Shown here: piece after piece, positions 53,601-61,357 of the stretch | How the letters are laid out: every line of letters starts with the position of its first letter | How positions within the stretch are numbered: position 1 is the stretch's first letter | Assembly: GCF_009806555.1 (NCBI RefSeq) | Contig: NZ_VUOK01000056.1 | Location: 31,581-95,580, forward strand | Reading direction: 5' to 3' | DNA: 64,000 nucleotides | Source: Methylobacterium sp. 2A | GTDB taxonomy: Bacteria; Pseudomonadota; Alphaproteobacteria; Rhizobiales; Beijerinckiaceae | Made by a program: the position numbers and the translations under genes | Notes under the pieces: model-generated | What the model saw: the letters and a program-made list of their open reading frames with translations, nothing else | Databases searched by the model: none | Told to the model about the DNA's origin: nothing

Positions 53601-54539
53601 CGCCGCGCGCCGCTTGGAGAACAACTCCAGCACGGGCTCGGCCACGCCGGCGACTTCGAAGTTGCGCCCGCTCCTGACCGCTTCGCAGCCGAGTTCCGCC
53701 CTGAGACCCTCGGCCAGCTCGCTCCGGTACAGGGCCGCGATCCCGCCGGCATTCAGCAGGATCTCGCGGTTGTCGAGGCCTCCGGTCGAGCCGTCGGCCC
53801 GCACGCACAGGTTCAACAGGATGGCGTGGCTGTGGAGGTGCGGATCCTGCGCCCGCGAGGTGAAGTGCCGGTACACCGCCGCGCTCACCCCGCCGGCCGG
53901 CGCCCGCTCCCGGCCCTGCGCCCCGGTCCGGGTCACGATCAGGCCGGCCGCGTGCGCGTAGTCGAGCGCCCGGCGCACCGCGCGGTTATGCGCCGCCAGG
54001 ATCCGCGCGCGATCCTCCGGCCCGGCGAACGCCGCCAGCACGCTCACGCTCTTGGGCGCGGCGAACTGGAGATCGTAGCCGACGCTGCGCCGACCGTTGG
54101 CCGACGCGCGGACCAGGGGTTTCAGGCTTTGCGGGTCGCGGCCGGCCGCGAGGTCGCGCAGCACGCGCCCGTCGACCTCGGTTCCGTCCGGGCAGAACCG
54201 GAACGGATCGGCGGGACCGCTCGGGTCGGTCGCGAACCTGGGCGTCCACCACACGCCGTTGGCCTCGCCCGCGCCGTTATCCGTGTAATACGCGACCTGG
54301 TCGCGGCCTTCGCTGTGGCCGCGCCGCAGCATCGCCAGCGCCCGGTCGAACGCTTGCGCGTAGGCCGCCTCGAAGGCGGCGCTGCCCTCTGGAGCGGTCT
54401 CGGTCGCCACCTTACGCGCGTACGCGGCGGCCGTGCCGTCGAGCGGGCTGTCGGGCGCGCTTAACCCGGACTCACGCCGGATCTGGCGTGCCATCGACTC
54501 GTAGTACTCGACGCTCGTGATCCGTGTGCAGGTCATCAT
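50691..54539 (-). CDS. MobF-family conjugative relaxase-helicase with C-terminal Toprim-like domain
   Basis: The 1282-residue protein nicks and unwinds plasmid DNA for conjugation. The N-terminal TrwC/TraI-type relaxase domain (1-300) has adjacent catalytic tyrosines in SVEYYESM (12-13) and the metal-binding HUH motif HLHSH (234-238). The helicase part has Walker A GSAGSGKS (about 522-529), Walker B VIADEAGMIG and a UvrD-C-like motif (YAMTTHAAQGVTVDEAYV, TYVAMTRHRR). The C-terminal 130 residues (KRIYVARTKAEALSLYQQ, ALICGLDGDGPETG, HLAIDTRADEGETQAFEAW) look like a Toprim-type fold and are not standard for MobF. The gene is transcribed away from the candidate oriT. Confidence 0.92.
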   Translation of the reverse strand: MMTCTRITSVEYYESMARQIRRESGLSAPDSPLDGTAAAYARKVATETAPEGSAAFEAAYAQAFDRALAMLRRGHSEGRDQVAYYTDNGAGEANGVWWTPRFATDPSGPADPFRFCPDGTEVDGRVLRDLAAGRDPQSLKPLVRASANGRRSVGYDLQFAAPKSVSVLAAFAGPEDRARILAAHNRAVRRALDYAHAAGLIVTRTGAQGRERAPAGGVSAAVYRHFTSRAQDPHLHSHAILLNLCVRADGSTGGLDNREILLNAGGIAALYRSELAEGLRAELGCEAVRSGRNFEVAGVAEPVLELFSKRRAAIERVAREQGFDTADDRVAAQAAAFDTRAGKDRETPLASLEAEWDRQLVQAGWTRAALFEGVQIAADGVRDTRGRAPAERLQRLAEAGLAATLEMQAVLEERELLRLTAEALQCEAGADAILEQVERLRQDGRVVEVGRSAEGRPVYATPAMIAVEQGMLRVAYARQDERAFVPAEVVTLVLAERPSLRPEQRAAVRHALNRDGVSVVEGSAGSGKSYAMRSVAEAVRASGGEVWVIAPSWKAVDVIQTDTATPETMARAVTGFLNRIDKGEIALGPRTTVIADEAGMIGTRDLAALLEAAAAAGAKLVLSGDTRQLVPVPAGAPMRLLIRALGASRMDEIQRQRGRSEAEGAWMRAASIDFAAGWTASALEAYDRGGAITWGTDREATVQALVDAYAESRLDPDGAERTRAVLTGWNKDVRELNARIRARLKQDGLLPEGEDVEIDAIPRGGGRAEALALKVGDEVIFGESVKIGDQEIRNADLARVEAISGDPTDPVLTLRLAKNGARLSALSSALVGSRKPGEPQVPKLQHSYAMTTHAAQGVTVDEAYVADLRGAGAEATYVAMTRHRRTVRLYVDTGRIRDRLEAARSGVRPEERGLPGGREAAHPKFASIGQSEIRQAFLSASASSGGKANVADFAGTDLRTWCGAPVQTRAILVRTGGRMGLERAGSWRGAISGIAPASVPTPSPAPQALRQRMAERLNAPAAYPVPRPSRAGHAIPFTSDTLGQKGRISRLAAILWQGLRREIRTAATAIRGPLPLPLDQLRADVLIDPRGRMAFARRDRSGRILGIEQTDGAGELGESGQQGTRGLIQLGDRRSPKRIYVARTKAEALSLYQQDGQPDRALICGLDGDGPETGSALAHVVARHPDAAVHLAIDTRADEGETQAFEAWILAVLRTVQAPKARVAVRRSVPLELFPDGSHVVLADPVPNEKDRTRRRSERTRQDRGMVHQVPPAHSVREGRER

Positions 54540-54560
54540 CGCCTGAGCACCCGCTCGCGC

Positions 54561-54860
54561 CTAGGCTGGGCCTGCATCGTCGCTCGCTCGGGCCTCCGCC
54601 CGGTACAGGTCGACGATGAAGTCGCTGATCACCTGGATCTGGTCGCGCATCTCGGCCGCACTGACCCGGGCCTCGCGGGCGCTCGACGCCGCCGCATCCG
54701 CGAGCTCGGCCAGCCGCGCCACAGTCTCGGATGGGCCGAGCGCGGCTTTGAGCGCCTCCTCGACGAACAGGTACGGCTCGATCCCGCGCGCCCGGGCTGC
54801 CGCCGCCACAGCATCCCAGAGCGCCTCGTCCACGGACACACGGACGGGACGGCGGGCCAT
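54561..54860 (-). CDS. Small DNA-binding accessory protein at traJ position
   Basis: From the ATG at 54860 the 99-residue protein starts with an RHH-like segment (RRPVRVSVDEALWDAVAAAARARGIEPYLFVEEAL) and ends with a helical, coiled-coil-prone region (AREARVSAAEMRDQIQVISDFIVDLYRAE). It lies just upstream of the relaxase and next to the candidate oriT, the position of TraJ/MobC-type accessory proteins that bind oriT and load the relaxase. The assignment rests on position and fold guess, not on a clear family match. Confidence 0.6.
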   Translation of the reverse strand: MARRPVRVSVDEALWDAVAAAARARGIEPYLFVEEALKAALGPSETVARLAELADAAASSAREARVSAAEMRDQIQVISDFIVDLYRAEARASDDAGPA

Positions 54861-54910
54861 GGGTGAGCTCCTGACAGTCAAGCTGTACGATCTGGCAACA
54901 GCTTAGCAGG

Positions 54911-55022
54911 AAGCTCGGCCGTCAAACAGCACCATCGGTGCGTGATGTGTCAGAATTTTGGGTCGTAAGGCCCGGGTTATCCACAGGCCTTACGCGGCTA
55001 TCGTGGCCGTAAGCTCGGCCGT
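54911..55022. other. Candidate origin of transfer (oriT) with repeats
   Basis: Between the divergent transfer genes lies a perfect 9-bp inverted repeat CGTAAGGCC / GGCCTTACG (54964-54994, 13-base spacer) and a 12-bp direct repeat AAGCTCGGCCGT (54911-54922 and 55011-55022). This matches the layout of oriT regions: accessory-protein sites next to a relaxase-site inverted repeat. The nick site itself is not identified. Confidence 0.5.
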
Positions 55023-55136
55023 GGTATCATGCCGATCATCCAGGATGGTGGGTTCGAGCGGTTCGCAGATCCAGTCAGACATGGTGGGTATGGCTGACGG
55101 AGCGGCTTGCGAGGAACGCGCGAGGCGCGAGGAGTG

Positions 55137-55580
55137 ATGGAGATGGGTGAGGCCGTCGAATCCGATCCCTACAGCGAGCTCCGCGCCTTCCTGCGCGAGG
55201 AGATCAAGCACGCCCCCAGCCGCAAGCCCACCGCCTACGAGGCGGTCAAGGCCGTGCTTCCGGAGATCAAGGAACTCAAGGCCAAGTGTAAGACCGACGC
55301 CGAGATCCGTGAGCTCCTCGCCCGGATGGGCGTCAAACTCAGCGTCGCCACGCTACGGCAGTACGTCCAGACTGCCACGCGCGAGCTCGCTGGCCACAAG
55401 CCCGTGCGACGGCGCGGCAAGGCTAAGGCGAAGTCACCCGCTAAGACTTCGCAGGCGCCAGCAGAACACCGGCCCGGTCCGCAACCACGCTCCACCGCCG
55501 CGCGCGATCAGGTGCCGGTGCGCGGACAGTCTCCCGCCTCGCCCGCCCTCGGGCACAGGATGAGCAACAAGGATCTCTAG
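55137..55580 (+). CDS. TraK-like conjugal transfer protein
   Basis: The 147-residue protein (ATG at 55137, or 55143 which is better spaced from GAGGAG) is acidic/helical at first (SDPYSELRAFLREEIKHAP) and contains a helix-turn-helix-like segment (KCKTDAEIRELLARMGVKLSVATLRQYV), followed by a basic, Pro/Ala-rich tail. Size and position, first gene leaving oriT and followed by a ParA-like and a membrane protein, match RP4 traK-traL-traM; TraK binds oriT. The match is mainly contextual. Confidence 0.65.
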   Translation: MEMGEAVESDPYSELRAFLREEIKHAPSRKPTAYEAVKAVLPEIKELKAKCKTDAEIRELLARMGVKLSVATLRQYVQTATRELAGHKPVRRRGKAKAKSPAKTSQAPAEHRPGPQPRSTAARDQVPVRGQSPASPALGHRMSNKDL

Positions 55581-55621
55581 GCCGCGGAAGGCAGGCCTGG
55601 ACACCGGATCGGAAGGGCAGC

Positions 55622-56452
55622 ATGGCAAGGGCACAACAGGCGCGCAAGGACACCGCCCCACAGCAGAAGCGCGCCGTCCTAGTCACTTCTGAGAAGGGCG
55701 GCGTCGGCAAGAGCGTGACCGCGCGCACCCTCGTGGAATACCTGCGCGAGGGCGGCACGCGCGTGGCGGCCTACGACGCCGACGGCAGCGTCGGCGGCCT
55801 CGTCCGGGTTCTCGGGACCCGGGACGGGGCGGGCGAAGTCCTGGACCAGCAGGATCCGACCGTCGGCGTCGGCTACTACAACATCCGCGACGCCGCCCAG
55901 AGCCACACCCTGCTCAACTGCCTCGGGACGCAGGAGCCCCTGATCGTCCACGATCTCGCCGGCGGCAGCTTGGCCGACCTGACGCGCATCACGGATATGG
56001 GTGAGGGGCTCGACGACCTGCTGGCTGCCGTCGACGAGAATGGCTACCGGCTCGTCGTCCTGCACCTGATCTCGTCGGAGGTCGCCGCGACCCAATCGGT
56101 CGCCCGCTGGATCGAGCTGGTCGGCGACCGGGTCGATCATGTCGCCGTCCGCAACACCCGCTGGGGCAAGGCCGAGTCCGATTTCCCCTTCTGGCACGGC
56201 TACACCGACGGCGACGGTCAGGAACGAGGCGGCAAGGTCCGCAAACGTCTGCTCGAGGAACTCGGCGGCCTCGAGATCAGCCTTCCCGCCCTGCCGGCCG
56301 GCACGTTCGCCAAGGTCGACGCCGACGACCTGCCGTTCTCGACAGCCGCCTCCGCCTCACGCCTGACCATCGTCGAGCGCTCGCACGTCGCGCGATACCG
56401 GCGCGAGTCCGCGGCCGCCTTCGAGCCCCTGCGTCCCCTCCTCGGCCTCTGA
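55622..56452 (+). CDS. TraL-like P-loop ATPase (ParA/MinD type)
   Basis: The 276-residue protein has a deviant Walker A motif (SEKGGVGKSVTARTL, about residues 23-37), AAYDADGSVGGL as switch I region and IVHDLAGGSLADLT as the Walker B-like strand. It belongs to the ParA/CobQ nucleotide-binding group and is close to RP4 TraL in size and position. ParA-like proteins in transfer regions may position the relaxosome or aid plasmid partition. It follows TraK-like gene by 41 bases and precedes the TraM-like gene by 32 bases. Confidence 0.8.
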   Translation: MARAQQARKDTAPQQKRAVLVTSEKGGVGKSVTARTLVEYLREGGTRVAAYDADGSVGGLVRVLGTRDGAGEVLDQQDPTVGVGYYNIRDAAQSHTLLNCLGTQEPLIVHDLAGGSLADLTRITDMGEGLDDLLAAVDENGYRLVVLHLISSEVAATQSVARWIELVGDRVDHVAVRNTRWGKAESDFPFWHGYTDGDGQERGGKVRKRLLEELGGLEISLPALPAGTFAKVDADDLPFSTAASASRLTIVERSHVARYRRESAAAFEPLRPLLGL

Positions 56453-56484
56453 GGCGAGATCCAGCCCGCCGATCCCGACCCGCG

Positions 56485-57288
56485 ATGCGTCCCGACGCCA
56501 AGCTCAATTTCGATCAGGCGGCCGAAGTTCTCGGCCTCGATCCGACGGTCCGCGACCTGACGTGGCGGCGGATGATGGACCTCGGTCTCACGCCCGATGA
56601 TCCCGTCCTGATCTATCTCGCGGTCACGGGGCTGCTGGAGAAGGCAGCTCGGACCATCCCGGAGGCGATCGACGCGGTCCCCGAACGGGTCGAGCAGGCG
56701 GCCAAGCGTGCCGTCGGCCCGGTGGCGCAGGCGGCCAGCGCCCGGGTCGAGGCGGCCCACGCCACGCTCGCGGAGACCACCGGGCAAGCGGTCGCGGCGA
56801 GCGCGAGCGAGCATTTCAGGAGGATGGAGCGCACCCGCGCACGCGAGATTGGCCTTTGGGCCGCCGGGATCGTCCTGGCCAGCGGTGTCGTATGCGGCGG
56901 TGTCGGTTACAGGATCGGACGAGCCGAGGCCACGAGCGTAGCCGCGCAATGGTCGGCGCTGGCTACGCGCGCGGACGGATCCGAGTGGCTCAAGTTGATC
57001 GCCGCCAACCCGGACATGCGCGAGCAGATGAACAAGTTCTGCGGACCGCTGCAGCACAAGACCGATCCGACGCAGAAGCGGCAGTACTGCGAGTTCCCGC
57101 TCTGGATCGAGGGCACCATGCCGCCGGTTGGGGGGTTCTGGGACGCATCGTACTTCGCCTTGCGGGACTGGCTGACGGACTGGGGACCAGCCTGGCTGAT
57201 CATCGCAGCCGGGTTTGCTGCACTCGTGGGTCGCCGCGTGCTGCGGGCCGTCGTCACATGGCAGCCCGTAGCCTGGCTGCTGAAGTGA
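56485..57288 (+). CDS. TraM-like membrane protein of transfer region
   Basis: The 267-residue protein has an N-terminal soluble region (NFDQAAEVLGLDPTVRDLTWRRMM), an Ala-rich helical stretch with coiled-coil character (about 65-120), a first membrane segment (LWAAGIVLASGVVCGGVGY), a periplasmic-looking loop with cysteines (KFCGPL, QYCEFP) and a second membrane segment (PAWLIIAAGFAALVG). It closes the traKLM-like operon. RP4 TraM is smaller and poorly characterised, so the name rests on position. Confidence 0.6.
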   Translation: MRPDAKLNFDQAAEVLGLDPTVRDLTWRRMMDLGLTPDDPVLIYLAVTGLLEKAARTIPEAIDAVPERVEQAAKRAVGPVAQAASARVEAAHATLAETTGQAVAASASEHFRRMERTRAREIGLWAAGIVLASGVVCGGVGYRIGRAEATSVAAQWSALATRADGSEWLKLIAANPDMREQMNKFCGPLQHKTDPTQKRQYCEFPLWIEGTMPPVGGFWDASYFALRDWLTDWGPAWLIIAAGFAALVGRRVLRAVVTWQPVAWLLK

Positions 57289-57612
57289 GCCGAGACGCAC
57301 GGCCAAACGGCTTCCGCTGCGAGTCGGGACCGTTTCGCCTCAATAGGCCGGTGGTGCGCTGGATTGCTTCGTACGATACAAAGCGGCGAACCAGGGCCAG
57401 CCGTGATCGCGCTGTCGTGATAGCGTCGAGAACTGGTGACTTCAGCGGCGGCCCCGTCGAAGACCCGGTCGACGCCCGTGGCGTCGATCCGCGTGCCTCG
57501 CTCGACAAGGCGCGCGCACGCATGGCTACCCCTCGGATCAGACGTGTCGGCATCTACCGGCGGCGCGGCACCTCAGGCATAGCGCTGCCCCCGCATCGAC
57601 CGGAGCGCACCG
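57289..57612. other. Intergenic region after tra genes
   Basis: About 320 bases with no supported gene on either strand and no clear terminator. Confidence 0.4.
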
Positions 57613-57840
57613 ATGACGCTCGCCGACCTCGACAAGCCCGCCGACCTCACCCTGTGGCCGAGCGATGCTCCGGCTCACGTCGCCGCCACGTGCCGGTTTC
57701 CGACCCTACGGGCAGCCCTGGCCGCCGCGGCTGAGGCGATCGACGCCGAGAACGCCGCGCCTTGGATCATCATGGACGCCGGCGACATTCTCGCGCCCAA
57801 CTGGATCCGCGCCAACGCCGGATCACTTCACCGGCAGTAG
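57613..57840 (+). CDS. Small hypothetical protein
   Basis: The 75-residue product is Ala-rich and helical in the middle (TLRAALAAAAEAIDAENAAPWIIMDAG) and has the pattern DLTLWPSDAPAHVAAT before it. The segment W-I-I-M-D-A-G-D resembles short uncharacterised proteins encoded on Methylobacterium plasmids. No ribosome site stands out (GCGCACCG upstream). Unknown function. Confidence 0.5.
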   Translation: MTLADLDKPADLTLWPSDAPAHVAATCRFPTLRAALAAAAEAIDAENAAPWIIMDAGDILAPNWIRANAGSLHRQ

Positions 57841-58175
57841 CGGCTCGTGAGCCCGCACCCCGCGGTATCCCGTTCACCCACTGCAGACCGCGAGCCGGGC
57901 GGTGAGTGACAGACCTATTCCACCGCAAGGCGGCCAGCGCCGTCTGGGGCTCCGGGCCAAGGTCGAGCGTCTCGGCTCCCAGCCGAGCGATGCGCTTCCC
58001 GATCGTGGCTGCACCGATCCTGCCAGGACGAAAAATGGTATCCGCGGCTCCTGAAACACGTCCATGAGCACGACGCGATGTGCATGCTTACAGGGCGGTC
58101 TCTCCCTGCCTGTCGCGTGCACCCCGATGCACATGACGAGCTCATCGCGAAGAGTCATTCCGGCAGCCATCGACC
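57841..58175. other. Region with possible degraded minus-strand gene
   Basis: About 335 bases without an intact gene. On the minus strand one frame (about 57870-58020) reads GAATIGKRIARLGAETLDLG and PEPQTALAALRWNRS, which looks like real protein, but it has no start and no matching upstream part, so it may be the end of a lost gene. Confidence 0.35.
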
Positions 58176-58967
58176 TCAGCCGGTCGTCATCTTGGCCGGC
58201 GCAGCCTCCAGCGGCAGGTTGCAGTCCGTACAGCCGAGGCCGGTCTCCGGCTTCGCCCAGGCGTTCGCCCCGCAGCCCGGGCAGGTGTACTTCGTCTTGC
58301 TGGCCGCCTTCTTCTCCCGCGTCTCGCGGTCGGCCTCGCTCCCCGCCTCGACGAAGGGCACCATGCCCGTCCGCGTGGCGAGCAGGTCGGCGCAGGCGAG
58401 CGCGAAACGGCCGTCCGCCTCGATGCAGTGGCTGACGCGCGGACCCGTCTCCTTGCCGCCCGGCTCGCCCGTCGCGGAAGGGATCAACCCCACGGCCCGC
58501 ATCATCCGCGCCCATTCCTGGTTGTGATAACTGCCGCGCGACGGCGTGCCGAGATGCTCCTGCTCAAGGTGGACCATCTCGTGGACCAGGGTCGCGAGCG
58601 TGCTCTCAATGCTGCGCTCAGCGAAGTAGCGCGGATTGAGCGCGATCTCGTCCGTCACCACCGTGCCGTCACGCGTCGTGAAGCGCTGACTGGAGAAGTA
58701 ACCGTAGGCTTTGTTCCGACGCTGAAGGGTGATGAGGCAGGGCGGTAGCTTGGCCGAAAACAGCCGCTCGTTGAAGAACGCGTAGGCCTCCGTCAATCCG
58801 AGATAGGTCTGGGTCGTCGGCTCCGTTGTATCGTACGAAACAAAGGCGTCCGGCCCCTGCTGAACGGCAGCCCCTTCGTACGTGCGAGCGACACCATCGT
58901 TCGACGGCGACGGATCTCCGTCCGGAGAAGTGATGAGGCCAAATTTCTCAATCTTAGATTGTGCCAT
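58176..58967 (-). CDS. SprT-like zinc metalloprotease domain protein
   Basis: The 263-residue protein has the SprT-type zincin motif LVHEMVHLEQEH (HEMVH, residues about 129-133, with a further His near 147 as the third ligand) and a C-terminal zinc ribbon (CPGCGANAWAKPE, CTDCNLPL). The region before the motif (YAFFNERLFSAKLPPCLITLQ, AYGYFSSQRF) is also typical. SprT/Spartan proteins of this plan are DNA-associated; eukaryotic Spartan digests DNA-protein crosslinks, and plasmid versions are uncharacterised. Given the nearby relaxase, which makes covalent DNA-protein links, a role in processing such links is an attractive but untested idea. Confidence 0.85.
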   Translation of the reverse strand: MAQSKIEKFGLITSPDGDPSPSNDGVARTYEGAAVQQGPDAFVSYDTTEPTTQTYLGLTEAYAFFNERLFSAKLPPCLITLQRRNKAYGYFSSQRFTTRDGTVVTDEIALNPRYFAERSIESTLATLVHEMVHLEQEHLGTPSRGSYHNQEWARMMRAVGLIPSATGEPGGKETGPRVSHCIEADGRFALACADLLATRTGMVPFVEAGSEADRETREKKAASKTKYTCPGCGANAWAKPETGLGCTDCNLPLEAAPAKMTTG

Positions 58968-59487
58968 GGTGCCGACTCGTCGCGGGACGAGCTCGGTTCA
59001 CGCCAGCCACGTAGGGCCCCGGCTCTCAGCGACCGAAGAAGGCATCCTTCAGCGACCGGCGCAGACCGGTCGATGGCTCATCCACATGGCGTCCACGAAC
59101 GGGACTATCGGATGCCGGAGGCGCGGGACGGGTCGGATCAGCTGCCCGGATCAAGAAAGATCCCGGACCGCCTCTCCGCCGCGCCAGCACAGGCCAACCC
59201 GGAGGATGAACGCCGCAGAGCAGCGCTAACTTTTTCGAGCTACCGATCTCGGATCAGCGGCAGCCCACAGCCCCAGCACGTTCGTTGCCTAGGCATCCCT
59301 CTGCTGCCATGGACCGCCCGGAGGGCTCAAGCTGCCCACGCACGTTGAGGCCACGCCAATGGCGATTGCCCACAGGTAAGACATCCGGACGAGCTTCAGC
59401 GAGGAGACATCACGGGGATCGAGAGGCGATTGGCTTCTCAAGCCCGAAGTTTCGTCGGGCGTGTTCCCACGTGACCCAAGCTTGAGG
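58968..59487. other. Intergenic region
   Basis: About 520 bases with no gene I can support. Frames in both directions are short and without ribosome sites. Confidence 0.4.
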
Positions 59488-60600
59488 CTATGAGCGCCAA
59501 TTGCCGAGTTCCGTGAGCCCGAATTTCTCGGCATCCTCGCCAATCGTCCCCAGTCCATCGATGAGGCCATGCATGAGCCCCGGCCGGTGCTTGATCGGGA
59601 CAGAGGCGAGCCCCTCGCGCAAGGCATTTCGCCAAGCCGAGCCTCTGCGCCAGGCCTCAGCATAGGCCATGGCGAGATCACCCGCCCGTCGCGTTCTAGC
59701 CATTGCCTGTCCGAGAGCCGCCGCCTGGACGGCGTCCTTATCGCGCTTCAGGTGCCCGGCCGGATCGTCCCGCCGGCGGCTCGCGACGATGAGCTTGTGG
59801 ATGGCGAAACGCTCCGGGGACGGCACCACGACGTTGACCCCGCTGCCGTGCAGGAGCACGGCCCTGACCGGTTCGTGGATCAGGAAATCCAGGAAACGAA
59901 GCGGTTGTGCCGAGGCACCGCCCAGGGCGGGCATGTCCGCCGGCTTGCCGTCGTGGTCGGAGCTGCCGCGGTTCGGCGTCAGGAACTCGACCTCGTAGCC
60001 CTTCCCGTTCTGGAACTTGGTCGAGCGTCGCCCGTCCGCCTGGTGGGGGACATCGCGAAAGGTTTGGTCGACCGAGCGCAGCACGTCGAGCATCGGCGGC
60101 AGGCTGTCCGCGACCGCGGCCGAGATGGAGTGGAACTGCGCGAAGTCAGCGTCGCCGGTCTGCAGAGCGGCGTTCGGCAGTCGAACGCCGAGGATGCCCG
60201 GATAGCACTGGAACGCGACGGTGCCGACCAAGACGCCGCGGAGGCGGAACAGGCCGGCTTTCGAGAGAGCCTGCACCACGTCTCCCGAGAACCGCTCGGC
60301 CGCCAGCAATCCCGCCTCCCGCACGAGGGTCGAGACCAGCTTGCGCCGGGCTTTGTGATCGTCCTTGACGGCCTGGAAGCGTTCGACGCGTTCCGTGATC
60401 TGCGCGTCGGCTTTGGGGCCGACATAGCGGCGCTTGACGCGGTCCGGCCCAGGCAGGTCGAAGTACCAGTAGGCGCGTCCCTTGACCGGGACCGTCACGA
60501 AGCGGCCCTCGATCGGGAAGTCGGCCTCGAACGCGCCGTCGAGGCTGCGCTGACACAGCTCGGCGTAGAGCGTCCGGTACGCGAGATCGATCTCCTTCAC
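59488..60600 (-). CDS. GSU2403-type nucleotidyltransferase-fold protein
   Basis: The 370-residue protein (GTG start at 60600) resembles the GSU2403 group of nucleotidyltransferase-fold proteins: an N-terminal helical domain (LYAELCQRSLDGAF, AYWYFDLPGPDRVKRRYVGP), then GLFRLRGVLVGTVAFQCYPGILG, TGDADFAQF with two catalytic-looking acidic residues, KGYEVEFLTPNRG and FAIHKLIVASRR. The acidic pattern G(T/S)-x-A followed by DADF fits a minimal nucleotidyltransferase similar to AbiEii/MNT-type proteins of defence or toxin-antitoxin systems. No antitoxin-like partner is adjacent. Two strong inverted repeats lie directly upstream. Confidence 0.8.
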   Translation of the reverse strand: MKEIDLAYRTLYAELCQRSLDGAFEADFPIEGRFVTVPVKGRAYWYFDLPGPDRVKRRYVGPKADAQITERVERFQAVKDDHKARRKLVSTLVREAGLLAAERFSGDVVQALSKAGLFRLRGVLVGTVAFQCYPGILGVRLPNAALQTGDADFAQFHSISAAVADSLPPMLDVLRSVDQTFRDVPHQADGRRSTKFQNGKGYEVEFLTPNRGSSDHDGKPADMPALGGASAQPLRFLDFLIHEPVRAVLLHGSGVNVVVPSPERFAIHKLIVASRRRDDPAGHLKRDKDAVQAAALGQAMARTRRAGDLAMAYAEAWRRGSAWRNALREGLASVPIKHRPGLMHGLIDGLGTIGEDAEKFGLTELGNWRS

Positions 60601-60601
60601 G

Positions 60602-60647
60602 GCCGCTCCGCTATGATCTTTTCGCGCAGAAGTTATAGCGGAGCGGC
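60602..60647. promoter_or_regulatory. 13-bp perfect inverted repeat at the start of the GSU2403-type gene
   Basis: GCCGCTCCGCTAT and ATAGCGGAGCGGC pair perfectly over 13 bp around a 20-base spacer, ending one base before the GTG start. As DNA it could be an operator; as RNA it would form a strong hairpin touching the translation start. Confidence 0.6.
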
Positions 60648-60667
60648 GGAGAGATACAACGCCTCGT

Positions 60668-60693
60668 TATAATTTTTACTCAGGGAAATTATA
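60668..60693. promoter_or_regulatory. AT-rich inverted repeat, promoter/operator candidate
   Basis: TATAATTT and AAATTATA form a perfect 8-bp inverted repeat with a 10-base spacer, 68 bases upstream of the GSU2403-type gene. Both arms contain a TATAAT-like box, so it may be the promoter with overlapping control. Confidence 0.45.
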
Positions 60694-61100
60694 CACGGCA
60701 CTCAGCGTGCCTGCGCTCGCATCTTATCGGAATGAGCAGGATGGTGCCCTTGCGAGGCACGGCGGCCGTGTCGACGAGCGTTTCTCGGCCGTGCAACGTG
60801 AAGCTTGGGCATGGCGTCTGATACGATGTGGCCCTGCCTTATCGGTCTCATCGTCTGTTGGCTCATATGAAGCGACGTCACCCCTCGCCGATGTCAGTCT
60901 GGGTCTGATCGGAAGGACGAAACATCCCTCCCCTTTCGCCGCGTCGCACCCGATCATCCCGGGGTTTGTATCGATATCTACGCGCGAGGACCGGATCCTC
61001 CCGGTCCGGTCTCAAGGCTGTTCGACGATAGTGATTCACGGCTCCTGCCGTGGAAGGATGACAGGGCGCTCCCTGTCGGCCCTGGCTCCCAGCGCTTCGT

Positions 61101-61340
61101 TCAGGAGGCGCTGGCCGGTCGGGCGCCGCCGCGCAGGCAGGCGATCGCCTCGCGTACTTCGACGGCGTGATCGACGAGCTTCCGCTTCAAGCGATGCGCC
61201 TCGGCCACGGTGTCCGGCAGGCGCGAGAGCCGATCCTCGAGTTCGCCGGTGCGGAGCGTGCGCGCGAGCTCGTCCAGGCGCTCCAACATCGCGACGAAGG
61301 AAGCGGGTTCGGGCCGGTCGATCCGGGTCTCTGGGGTCAT
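61101..61340 (-). CDS. xseB: Exonuclease VII small subunit
   Basis: The 79-residue protein starts at an ATG with GGAG 6 bases upstream, 17 bases after the xseA stop. It is one long helical hairpin (SFVAMLERLDELARTLRTGE, then LPDTVAEAHRLKRKLVDHAVEVREAI), matching XseB size and form. In exonuclease VII several small subunits wrap the large subunit's coiled coil. The sequence is divergent from chromosomal XseB, and position behind xseA is the main support. Confidence 0.75.
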   Translation of the reverse strand: MTPETRIDRPEPASFVAMLERLDELARTLRTGELEDRLSRLPDTVAEAHRLKRKLVDHAVEVREAIACLRGGARPASAS

Positions 61341-61357
61341 CTGGGTCTCCGAGTGGC

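Larger units (their letters stand above)
60601..61100. other. Intergenic region with operators
   Basis: About 500 bases between the nucleotidyltransferase-fold gene and xseB, both on the minus strand. Its left end carries two inverted repeats (annotated separately) and an AT-rich stretch with TATAAT-like sequence. A large plus-strand frame from 60707 across the xse genes is an out-of-frame shadow. Confidence 0.5.

Noticed and set aside
52578..54464. 628-codon plus-strand frame opposite the relaxase
   Set aside because: No ribosome site, Arg/His-rich composition, and the minus strand carries intact relaxase motifs over the same bases.
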